NCBI GenBank assembly: GCA_947252915.1
Contig: CAMXWI010000018.1
Coordinates: 1 to 10,301, forward strand
DNA: 10,301 nt
Origin: an uncultured Lactobacillus sp.
GTDB taxonomy: Bacteria > Bacillota > Bacilli > Lactobacillales > Lactobacillaceae
Direction: 5' to 3'
This document shows, in pieces, positions 1-5,843 of this stretch (position 1 is its first letter; each line of letters begins with the position of its first letter). The translations under genes and the position numbers were made by a program. The notes beneath the pieces were generated by a model. The model searched no databases. It was given only the letters and a program-made list of their open reading frames with translations, and was not told where the DNA came from.

Positions 1-1
1 C

Positions 2-35
2 GTCTCGTGGGCTCGGAGATGTGTATAAGAGACAG
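2..35 (+). other. Nextera transposase adapter (sequencing artefact)
   Basis: These 34 bases match the Illumina Nextera Read 2 transposase adapter as I know it, ending in the 19-base Tn5 mosaic end AGATGTGTATAAGAGACAG at 17-35. Base 1 is probably further adapter or primer sequence. The native chromosome starts at 36. This is residual library sequence at a contig end and should be trimmed. It is not a natural Tn5 or IS50 insertion, because no transposase or second end is present and the upstream part is the synthetic primer tail. Confidence 0.97.
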
Positions 36-60
36 TAGATAAGGGACGATTTTTTTGTTC
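36..60 (+). terminator. 3' arm of a truncated T-box terminator (probable Met T-box)
   Basis: AAGGGACG at 41-48 followed by one A and seven T (50-56) is the usual 3' half of a T-box leader terminator: it is the complement of the conserved CGTCCCTT segment that follows the T-box motif. The intact T-box at 5736-5799 has the matching arm AAGGGAC plus a T-run. The 5' arm and all upstream leader stems are missing because the contig starts in the adapter. As the next gene is a methionine importer, and Met-specific T-boxes control such operons in Lactobacillales, a tRNA-Met-sensing leader is inferred. The specifier is not visible, so the amino acid is unproven. Confidence 0.66.
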
Positions 61-103
61 ATCATGCTTTAGATTAATTGATTAAATAATTTGAAATTAT
101 ATT

Positions 104-112
104 GAGAGGGAG
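104..112 (+). promoter_or_regulatory. metQ ribosome binding site
   Basis: The purine-rich GAGAGGGAG lies 9 bases before ATG 122 but only 3 bases before the in-frame TTG at 116. The spacing favours ATG 122 as the start of metQ. Confidence 0.7.
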
Positions 113-121
113 ATTTTGATT

Positions 122-973
122 ATGAAGAGAAGAAAACACACTGGATTAATTTGGACCATTATTATTGTTGCGATTGTTTTAATTGGTGGAATTGCCGGCT
201 TTGCTCACCATCGCCAGCAACAAGCGAAGACGGTAACGGTTGGGGTTGTTGGTTTAACGAACCAACAACAAAAGATTTGGGATGAAGTTAACAAGACGGC
301 CAAGAAAAAGTATGGCGTAACGGTTAAGGTTAAGAATTTCTCTGACTATAATCAGCCAAACAAAGCGGTCCAAAATGGCGACATTGATTTAAACGCCTTT
401 CAACATACCGCGTTCTTAAACGCTTGGAATAAAGCTAATCACGGTCAAATGGTTTCAATTGGACGGACGGTTATTGCACCAATTCGTCTTTACTCAAAGA
501 AGTACAACAGCATTAAGGATTTGCCAAATGGTGCAACAATCGCCGTGCCAAACGATGCTTCTAATGAAAGTCGGGCATTGTATGTATTAAAGAACGCTGG
601 ATTGATCACCTTCAAGAAGGGAACCGGTAAATTAGCAACGGTTGCTGATATTGATAAAAACACGAAGAACCTTAAGATTAAGGAACTTGGTGCTGAACAA
701 ACTGCGCGGTCATTAAACGATGTGGATGCAGCGGTTGTTAACAATACTTATGCTGCACCGGCTGGCTTAACTAAGAAGGAAACCATCTACGTTGAACCAC
801 TTAACAAGGATTCTGAACAATGGATTAACATTATTGCAGCGAAGAAGTCTGATGCAAATAAACAAGCTTACAAGGATGTTGTGAAGGCTTTCCAAACTCC
901 ACAAGTTAAGAAGCTTTACCAAAAGTACTACGGTGATACTGAAAAGACCGCATGGGACTTGAAATTAAACTAA
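122..973 (+). CDS. metQ: MetQ/NlpA-family methionine-binding protein of ABC importer, without lipobox
   Basis: Extracellular substrate-binding component that should deliver methionine to MetNI. The 283-residue protein has a basic N-terminus (MKRRKH), one hydrophobic segment at about residues 9-28, then a NlpA/MetQ binding domain. Family landmarks are DLNAFQHTAFL (89-99), the stretch IAPIRLYSKK (118-127) with AVPNDASNESRAL (141-153), and VVNNTYAAPAGL (205-216). MetQ proteins are usually lipoproteins, but here there is no lipobox and no cysteine anywhere, so the protein is probably held by an uncleaved N-terminal helix or released after signal-peptide cleavage. The start is ATG 122, two codons after an in-frame TTG, chosen by ribosome-site spacing. 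It is first in the operon and ends 20 bases before metN, with a probable T-box terminator remnant upstream. Substrate (L- or D-methionine, perhaps methionine peptides) is inferred from the family and the MetN/MetI partners. Confidence 0.93.
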   Translation: MKRRKHTGLIWTIIIVAIVLIGGIAGFAHHRQQQAKTVTVGVVGLTNQQQKIWDEVNKTAKKKYGVTVKVKNFSDYNQPNKAVQNGDIDLNAFQHTAFLNAWNKANHGQMVSIGRTVIAPIRLYSKKYNSIKDLPNGATIAVPNDASNESRALYVLKNAGLITFKKGTGKLATVADIDKNTKNLKIKELGAEQTARSLNDVDAAVVNNTYAAPAGLTKKETIYVEPLNKDSEQWINIIAAKKSDANKQAYKDVVKAFQTPQVKKLYQKYYGDTEKTAWDLKLN

Positions 974-993
974 TTAGCAAGGAGAGGTAGAAT

Positions 994-2058
994 ATGGCGA
1001 ACATCATTGATTTAGACAACCTCAGCGTGACCTTCCATCAAAAAAAGGGGACGGATGTTAAGGCAGTACAAAACGTTAATTTGAAAGTTGAAAAGGGCGA
1101 TATTTATGGAGTAGTCGGCTATTCTGGCGCTGGTAAATCAACCCTTGTGCGGACAATTAACCTTTTACAAAAGCCAACGGCTGGTTCAGTTACCGTTGCT
1201 GGTACAGTCCTTTTCAAAGATGGTCAACAACAAGTTGATAATAAAGAGCTTCAGGAAAAGCGCCGTAATATTGGAATGATTTTCCAACATTTTAACTTAT
1301 TGAATGAAACAACGGTTGCCGAAAACGTGTTGTTTGCCTTAAAACATTCCTCTATTTCTGATGATGAAGCTGAAGAAAAAGTCCTAAAACTACTCGATTT
1401 AGTAGGCTTAAAGGATAAGGCCAACGCGTATCCTGTCCAGCTATCTGGTGGGGAGCAGCAACGGGTGGCGATTGCCCGGGCATTAGCCAATGATCCAGAA
1501 ATTTTAATTTCAGACGAAGCCACTTCGGCACTAGACCCACGAAACACGAACCAAATTCTTGATCTACTAAAGGATCTCAATAAAAAGTTGGGGTTAACAG
1601 TGGTTTTGATTACTCATGAAATGGATGCAGTGAAGCGAGTTGCCAATAAGATTGCGGTAATGCAACATGGGATCATCGTGGAACAGGGAAACTTACGTGA
1701 TGTTTACCTGCGTCCAAAGGAGGAACTCACCCGTCAATTTGTTGGTGGTTCACTGGCCGCAATTGAAACACTTCGGGCCTTTGATCTTGGTCATTTAGCA
1801 CCAAATGAACAACTCTTCCAAGTTGTCTTTAGTGCGGCTAACGTTACTAAATCAATCATTCTGGACATGTATAAGCAATTGGGGGTTGATGTCTCAATGC
1901 TGTACGGAAATATTGAAGTACTTGGAGATGAACCAGTTGGAACAATGTTTATTCTGGTCAAGGGTGATCAAAAAGAATTAGACAGTGTGGTTGACCTCTT
2001 GAAAGGAAAAGATGTTGAAGTAACAAAGATTGATGATCGGGGGATTTGGAATGACTAG
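994..2058 (+). CDS. metN: Methionine ABC importer ATP-binding protein
   Basis: Cytoplasmic ATPase that powers MetI. The 354-residue protein has the full ABC set: Walker [10 protein letters not shown] (42-50), Q-loop FQH (97-99), signature LSGGEQQR (150-157), Walker B ending in [11 protein letters not shown] (172-182; MetN proteins often have DEAT rather than DEPT) and the switch histidine in THE (207-209). Beyond about residue 265 lies a C-terminal extension of roughly 85 residues with the alternating beta-alpha pattern of the NIL domain, which in MetN-type transporters binds methionine and inhibits transport when internal methionine is high (known for E. coli MetN). The length is normal for MetN. 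The ATG follows AAGGAGAGG (979-987) at good spacing, and the 3' end overlaps metI by 8 bases, implying coupled translation. Confidence 0.96.
   Translation: MANIIDLDNLSVTFHQKKGTDVKAVQNVNLKVEKGDIYGVVGYSGAGKSTLVRTINLLQKPTAGSVTVAGTVLFKDGQQQVDNKELQEKRRNIGMIFQHFNLLNETTVAENVLFALKHSSISDDEAEEKVLKLLDLVGLKDKANAYPVQLSGGEQQRVAIARALANDPEILISDEATSALDPRNTNQILDLLKDLNKKLGLTVVLITHEMDAVKRVANKIAVMQHGIIVEQGNLRDVYLRPKEELTRQFVGGSLAAIETLRAFDLGHLAPNEQLFQVVFSAANVTKSIILDMYKQLGVDVSMLYGNIEVLGDEPVGTMFILVKGDQKELDSVVDLLKGKDVEVTKIDDRGIWND
2039..2044 (+). promoter_or_regulatory. metI ribosome binding site inside metN
   Basis: GGGGGA lies within the last codons of metN, 6 bases before ATG 2051. Earlier in-frame starts (TTG 2030, ATG 2033) would put this site inside the coding region and lack a comparable site of their own, so it decides the metI start. 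Confidence 0.65.
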
Positions 2059-2752
2059 TTTATTAGCAAAATATTTACCGAATGTTGCTAATCTTGGCTG
2101 GGGTGGCGATACCGGTTGGAGAACTTCCATCTGGCAAACTATTTACATGACCTTTTGGCCAGCAATTTTTGGTGGGATTCTTGGATTGATTTTTGGCGTC
2201 GTTTTGGTGATTACTAAACCTGGCGGTATTCTGGAAAATCGATTCTGGTTTGGCTTTTGTGATAAAGTGGTTTCACTCTTCCGGGCTGTACCATTTATTA
2301 TCTTATTAGCGTTTATCGCACCGTTTACCCAATTAATTGTCGGAACTCAAATTGGGACAACTGCAGCACTTGTGCCATTATCTCTTGGGGTTTTCCCCTT
2401 CTATGCACGTCAGGTTCAAGTGGCTTTAGAAAGTGTGAATGAAGGTAAGATTGAAGCGGCGGAAGCGCTTGGCGCAACTAATCGCGATATAATCTTTGAT
2501 GTCTATCTTCGTGAAGCGCGTTCTGAGTTAGTTCGGGTCTCAACTGTAACTTTGATTAGTTTGGTTGGGTTAACTGCGATGGCTGGAGCAATTGGTGCAG
2601 GTGGGCTTGGTAATACTGCCATTGCATACGGGTACAACCGGTTTAATAATGATGTAACCATTGTCGCAACGATTTTAGTTTTACTATTAGTGGTCATTAT
2701 TCAATTAGTTGGTGATTGGTTAGCACAACGCTTAAATCACCAAAGTCGCTAA
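2051..2752 (+). CDS. metI: Methionine ABC importer permease
   Basis: Membrane channel subunit that pairs with MetN and receives methionine from MetQ. The 233-residue protein has about five hydrophobic segments (roughly residues 30-55, 76-98, 101-118, 163-187 and 203-222) and the cytoplasmic EAA loop [13 protein letters not shown] (135-147), which docks on the ATPase. The motif [11 protein letters not shown] (76-86) and the segment [10 protein letters not shown] (178-187) are typical of MetI. The start at ATG 2051 overlaps the metN stop by 8 bases and follows GGGGGA at 2039-2044; a longer form from TTG 2030 or ATG 2033 would add only 6-7 residues. Length fits MetI, usually a little over 200 residues. 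Third gene of the operon. Confidence 0.95.
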   Translation: MTSLLAKYLPNVANLGWGGDTGWRTSIWQTIYMTFWPAIFGGILGLIFGVVLVITKPGGILENRFWFGFCDKVVSLFRAVPFIILLAFIAPFTQLIVGTQIGTTAALVPLSLGVFPFYARQVQVALESVNEGKIEAAEALGATNRDIIFDVYLREARSELVRVSTVTLISLVGLTAMAGAIGAGGLGNTAIAYGYNRFNNDVTIVATILVLLLVVIIQLVGDWLAQRLNHQSR

Positions 2753-2769
2753 GTAAAGAAGGCAGAGGT

Positions 2770-3921
2770 ATGGAGAAAGATGAACAAGTTCGAGTACTGG
2801 AAGATCTGATCAAAATTAATTCCGTTAATGGTAATGAAGAAGAGGTTGCAAAGTATTTACAACAGCTCTTTGACCGCCATGGCATTAAAACGAAAATTGA
2901 TCTATTCGGTGACCATCGTGCCAATTTAATTGCTGACTTTGGTTCTGGCGATGATGTTTTTGGAGTAACTGGTCACATGGATACTGTAGCAACTGGTGAT
3001 GAAAATAAATGGCAGCACGGTCCATTTACTCCCGTTCGTGATGGGGATCGCTTGTATGGTCGCGGTGCTGCTGATATGAAAAGTGGGCTTGCTGCTGAAG
3101 TGATCGCATTGATTGAATTGCATGATGCGGATGCACTACCAGCTGGTCACGTTAGATTTATTGCGACAGCGGGTGAAGAATACGGGACTCCCGGTGCTAA
3201 CCGTTTAGAAGCTGCTGGGGTTGCAAACGATTTAGTTGGTTTACTTGTGGGTGAGCCAACAAGCGGTAACGTTGTGTACGCACACTCAGGTAGTATGAAC
3301 TATCGAGTATCGAGTACTGGTAAATCTGTTCATTCTAGTCAGCCGGAAAATGGTGTCAACGCCATTGATGCATTAGTTGATTTCTGCGTAAAAGAACGCG
3401 ATTTGTTTAACGATACTCCCGTGGATCCATATTTAGGAACTGTCAAACATAGTGTGACGGTGATTGACGGTGGTGATCAGGTCAATACTATTCCGGATGC
3501 GGCAGCTCTTAAGGGAAACATTCGACCTACTAAGGCTTTTAATAATGATCAAGTAATTGAACGGCTTCACGAAGCAATTAGTGAAGTCAATCAAGAAGGA
3601 AAAGGTCGGTTATCATTAGAATTGATTCATAATTTCCGTCCAGTAGCTTCTGATCCGTCAGGTAAATTTGTTCAACGTGCACTTCAAGCAACGCAACGGG
3701 CTTATCAAGAAGTGCCAAATCACGGGACACCAGAATTAAAGACGATTAATGGTGCAACAGATGCGAGTGTCTTTGTTAAGCATAATCAAGATCTCCCAGT
3801 AATCGTGTTAGGAGCAGATGATTGGAACATTGCCCACCAAATTAATGAGTACACAACAATTTCAAGTTATTTAGCAACGATTAAAGCGTATCAGGAAATT
3901 ATTAAACATTACTTTGATTAA
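2770..3921 (+). CDS. M20-family metallo-deacylase/peptidase (ArgE/DapE/CPG2 type)
   Basis: Zinc-dependent hydrolase of the ArgE/DapE/ACY1/CPG2 group, which removes acyl groups from amino acids or cleaves small peptides in the cytoplasm. In the 383-residue protein the M20 residues are all visible: GHMDTV (68-73, metal ligand His69 with Asp71), the bridging Asp102 in GRGAADMKSG (98-106), the catalytic Glu136 and ligand Glu137 in TAGEEYG, Glu162 in GEPTSG, and His356 in AHQINE. The lid/dimerisation domain falls at about 175-285. The ATG follows AGAAGG (2757-2762) with 7 bases between; an in-frame TTG at 2716 is deep in metI and lacks a site. It starts 17 bases after metI, so it is probably co-transcribed with the methionine importer. 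Databases often label such proteins DapE, but nothing here shows succinyl-diaminopimelate as substrate; a role in freeing methionine from an acylated form or a peptide is an inference from context. Confidence 0.9.
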   Translation: MEKDEQVRVLEDLIKINSVNGNEEEVAKYLQQLFDRHGIKTKIDLFGDHRANLIADFGSGDDVFGVTGHMDTVATGDENKWQHGPFTPVRDGDRLYGRGAADMKSGLAAEVIALIELHDADALPAGHVRFIATAGEEYGTPGANRLEAAGVANDLVGLLVGEPTSGNVVYAHSGSMNYRVSSTGKSVHSSQPENGVNAIDALVDFCVKERDLFNDTPVDPYLGTVKHSVTVIDGGDQVNTIPDAAALKGNIRPTKAFNNDQVIERLHEAISEVNQEGKGRLSLELIHNFRPVASDPSGKFVQRALQATQRAYQEVPNHGTPELKTINGATDASVFVKHNQDLPVIVLGADDWNIAHQINEYTTISSYLATIKAYQEIIKHYFD

Positions 3922-3936
3922 TATTTCCTGGGAAAT

Positions 3937-3972
3937 AAAAGGCGAGTTCCATTTGGAACCCGCCTTTTTATT
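3937..3972. terminator. Bidirectional Rho-independent terminator between the met operon and rlmD
   Basis: GGCGAGTTCC (3941-3950), a four-base loop, and GGAACCCGCC (3955-3964) form a 10-bp stem with one imperfect pair, flanked by AAAA on the left and TTTTTATT on the right. Read rightward the odd pair is A-C; read leftward it is G-U, so the hairpin is slightly better for rlmD. It can end both converging transcripts. The rlmD stop codon (3971-3973) touches its T-run. Confidence 0.9.
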
Positions 3973-5368
3973 AGTTTAAGCTTAATTTAACAACTGCTTC
4001 ACATCGTGGTGTTTGGGGCATCATATCGATTGGTTGGATGTAATCAACTCGGTAGGTAGGAACCAAACGGGCCAGGTTTCGGGCAAGTGATGCCATATTA
4101 CAGGAAATATACGCAAACTTCGTTGGCTTTTCTTGCAAAACTTGCTGGATTAATTTGTTATCTAGACCGGTCCGAGGAGGATCAACTACTAACGCATCAA
4201 AATGGAGACCTTCAGCTCGCCATTTTGGTAATAATTCTTCAGCAGATCCAGTTTCGTACTTAGCGTTAGTGATGTTGTTTAAGGCGGCATTCTGATTTGC
4301 ATCAGTGACAGCTTCCGGAATAATTTCCATTCCACGGACTTCTTTAACACGGTTAGCAAGGGCCAAGCCGATCGTTCCAATTCCTGCGTATGCATCAATT
4401 AGGGTATCTGTGCTGGTTAATTCCATCGCCTTAGCAGCTTCTTCGTATAGGGTTTCGGTTTGGTATGGATTGAGTTGGAGAAAAGAACGTGCGGAAAGGT
4501 GGAAGTCTAATCCCATCAGACTGTCAGTAATGTAAGAATCACCAGCGAGGTGGATAGTTTCAGTTCCCCAAACTAGTGGGGTATCCCCGGGATTTATATT
4601 TTGCATTACAGAAGCTACGGACGGTAATTTTTCCGCAATGAAAGTCAGTAGTTGATGTTTTTTAAGTAATTTAGGACTATTAGTAATGAAGGTTACTTGA
4701 ATTTGGTGAGTTGTTGCAGATTCACGAACGGCAATGGTTTTTAAAATTCCGCTATGATTGCTTTCGTCATACAACGGGATTCCTAATTGCGCTATTTTAT
4801 CAACGAGGGCGCGCATTACTTTCATGATCCCTGGCATTTGAACAGCACATTCTTGCATATCAACAACCTCATGGGATCCAGAACGATAAAGTCCAGCAAC
4901 GACTTTCCCATTTTGCTGGCGAATTTGGAACTGCGCCTTATTACGGTAACCATATTGTTTTTCAGAGCCAATGGTTGGACAAACTTCGTAGTGACGGTAA
5001 CCACGAGGCTTAAATTTAGCTAAACTTTCAATTACCATTTGCCGTTTGAATTGTAGTTGTGCCGGATAGGCTAAGTTTTCAAATTCAAAGCCACCAGCGT
5101 CCAATGCATAGTCATCCCGCGGAATGACCCGGTCTGAGCTAGTTTTTTTCAGACGATGGATAGCCGCTTCGAGATACTTTTCGTGAACTTTTGTGACTTC
5201 GGCAACCACGACTTCATTTGGCAGTGCACCAGGAACAAAACAAACCTTGTGTTTAAAATAGCCAATTCCTTGACCCTCCACTCCCAGCTTTTTAATGGTT
5301 AGTGGGAAACGATCACCAACTTTAACATCGACCGGATGTTGATAATGATGATGGGTTCGTTCAACCAT
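3971..5368 (-). CDS. rlmD: 23S rRNA (uracil-C5)-methyltransferase, RumA/RlmD (RlmCD) family
   Basis: Methylates uracil C5 in 23S rRNA using S-adenosylmethionine. In Gram-positives one RlmCD enzyme modifies the sites equivalent to both U747 and U1939; which sites this copy uses cannot be told. The 465-residue protein has an N-terminal TRAM-like RNA-binding domain (about 12-70), then a linker and RNA-binding region, then the methyltransferase domain with SAM motif DAYAGIG (325-331), DPPRTGLD (396-403), the catalytic Cys423 in YISCN and the general-base Glu457 in PRCEAVV. Most RumA-type enzymes carry a [4Fe-4S] cluster held by a CGGC-type motif plus two more cysteines. Here that motif reads AGGF (91-94), no cysteine stands just before it, and only Cys174 remains, so a cluster is unlikely. 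ATG 5366-5368 follows AAAGGAGA at good spacing. Monocistronic, with terminator immediately downstream. Confidence 0.93.
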   Translation of the reverse strand: MVERTHHHYQHPVDVKVGDRFPLTIKKLGVEGQGIGYFKHKVCFVPGALPNEVVVAEVTKVHEKYLEAAIHRLKKTSSDRVIPRDDYALDAGGFEFENLAYPAQLQFKRQMVIESLAKFKPRGYRHYEVCPTIGSEKQYGYRNKAQFQIRQQNGKVVAGLYRSGSHEVVDMQECAVQMPGIMKVMRALVDKIAQLGIPLYDESNHSGILKTIAVRESATTHQIQVTFITNSPKLLKKHQLLTFIAEKLPSVASVMQNINPGDTPLVWGTETIHLAGDSYITDSLMGLDFHLSARSFLQLNPYQTETLYEEAAKAMELTSTDTLIDAYAGIGTIGLALANRVKEVRGMEIIPEAVTDANQNAALNNITNAKYETGSAEELLPKWRAEGLHFDALVVDPPRTGLDNKLIQQVLQEKPTKFAYISCNMASLARNLARLVPTYRVDYIQPIDMMPQTPRCEAVVKLSLN

Positions 5369-5406
5369 GATTAATTCTCCTTTATTGGATGTCTATAATG
5401 TGTATC

Positions 5407-5415
5407 ATTCTAGCA
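5407..5415 (-). promoter_or_regulatory. Possible extended -10 promoter of rlmD
   Basis: On the minus strand this reads TGCTAGAAT, an extended -10 element (TGn plus TAGAAT, one change from TATAAT). No clear -35 box is found 16-18 bases upstream, which extended -10 promoters can tolerate. Transcription would start near 5400, giving a leader of about 30 bases with the AAAGGAGA site. The gap sits between divergent genes, so a promoter is needed here. Confidence 0.5.
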
Positions 5416-5484
5416 TAATTCTGGTGTCCATCCTTTATGAAAAATGGAAAGACAAATTAATTCCAGAAAATTATGAAAAAAGCC

Positions 5485-5513
5485 TTGACGAAAGATTGAA
5501 GTTTAATTAGAAT
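5485..5513 (+). promoter_or_regulatory. Promoter of the brnQ T-box leader
   Basis: TTGACG (5485-5490) and TAGAAT (5508-5513) are separated by 17 bases, close to the sigma-A consensus and ideal spacing. The alternative TATACT at 5513-5518 would leave 22 bases and is less likely. Transcription would start around 5520, just before the first T-box stem. Confidence 0.75.
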
Positions 5514-5519
5514 ATACTC

Positions 5520-5799
5520 ATAAATTAATTATTCGAGCACAATGAGAAAGAAGAGTAGCGATTTCTAATCGAAAGCGAATCCTGTTTGGTGAGAGGGGAA
5601 CGAATCTAGAAAGCGTGAAAATCACTTTCGAGTCTGTACTGTCCAAGGTACAGTGGTATGACACCCATTACAGCGTCAGCGTATCGCAGTTTTGCTGTAC
5701 GTATTGAGGTACTAATAGCAATATTAGTATAAACCGAGGGTGGTACCGCGCATGGCGTCCCTTGACTGGTTATTGATCAGTCAAGGGACTTTTTTTATT
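5520..5799 (+). promoter_or_regulatory. T-box riboswitch, probable isoleucine (ATC) specifier, controlling brnQ
   Basis: The leader senses uncharged tRNA and allows read-through into brnQ. Stem I: base pairs 5546-5550 with 5625-5629, then the specifier loop with an AGTA loop-E element (5554-5557) facing TGAAAATCA (5616-5624), then 5559-5566 pairing with 5608-5615 with one A-G mismatch. The specifier is best read as ATC at 5621-5623 (Ile), followed by the expected purine. GGTG at 5588-5591 fits the distal loop. A small stem pairs 5634-5639 with 5648-5653. Stem III is TACTAATA/TATTAGTA (5710-5729) with a GCAA loop. The T-box motif AGGGTGGTACCGCG (5737-5750) has the bulge TGGT (5741-5744), which would pair with tRNA ending ACCA; an A discriminator suits tRNA-Ile. 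The exclusive terminator lies at 5757-5799. An Ile signal fits a branched-chain amino acid transporter. Confidence 0.93.
5757..5799 (+). terminator. T-box-controlled terminator before brnQ
   Basis: GTCCCTTGACTG (5757-5768) and CAGTCAAGGGAC (5778-5789) form a perfect 12-bp stem with a 9-base loop, followed by seven T (5790-5796). The 5' arm includes GTCCCTT, which in the alternative fold pairs with the T-box motif to form the antiterminator, so the two structures are mutually exclusive. Confidence 0.95.
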
Positions 5800-5843
5800 G
5801 GGCTCGATGTTAACTCATTCGCAATGATATTGGAGGGAGAATT

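Noticed and set aside
17..35. Tn5/IS50 mosaic end as evidence for a transposon
   Set aside because: The 19 bases are preceded by the synthetic Nextera primer tail and stand at the sequence edge, with no transposase or second end.
61..103. A separate promoter directly before metQ
   Set aside because: AT-rich pieces such as TTGATT at 78-83 have no -10 box at proper spacing. The operon promoter is more likely upstream of the missing T-box.
1251..1580. Antisense frame of 109 codons opposite metN
   Set aside because: It mirrors the Walker B and signature regions of metN and shows no family features; a shadow frame.
2716..2769. Longer N-terminus of the M20 protein from TTG 2716
   Set aside because: It would overlap metI by 37 bases, has no ribosome site, and the added residues are unlike M20 proteins. 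ATG 2770 has AGAAGG at the right distance.
5620..5622. Specifier read as AAT (Asn) in the T-box
   Set aside because: The base after the triplet would be C, while a purine is expected there, and Asn does not fit BrnQ. ATC at 5621-5623 fits both the structure and the gene.
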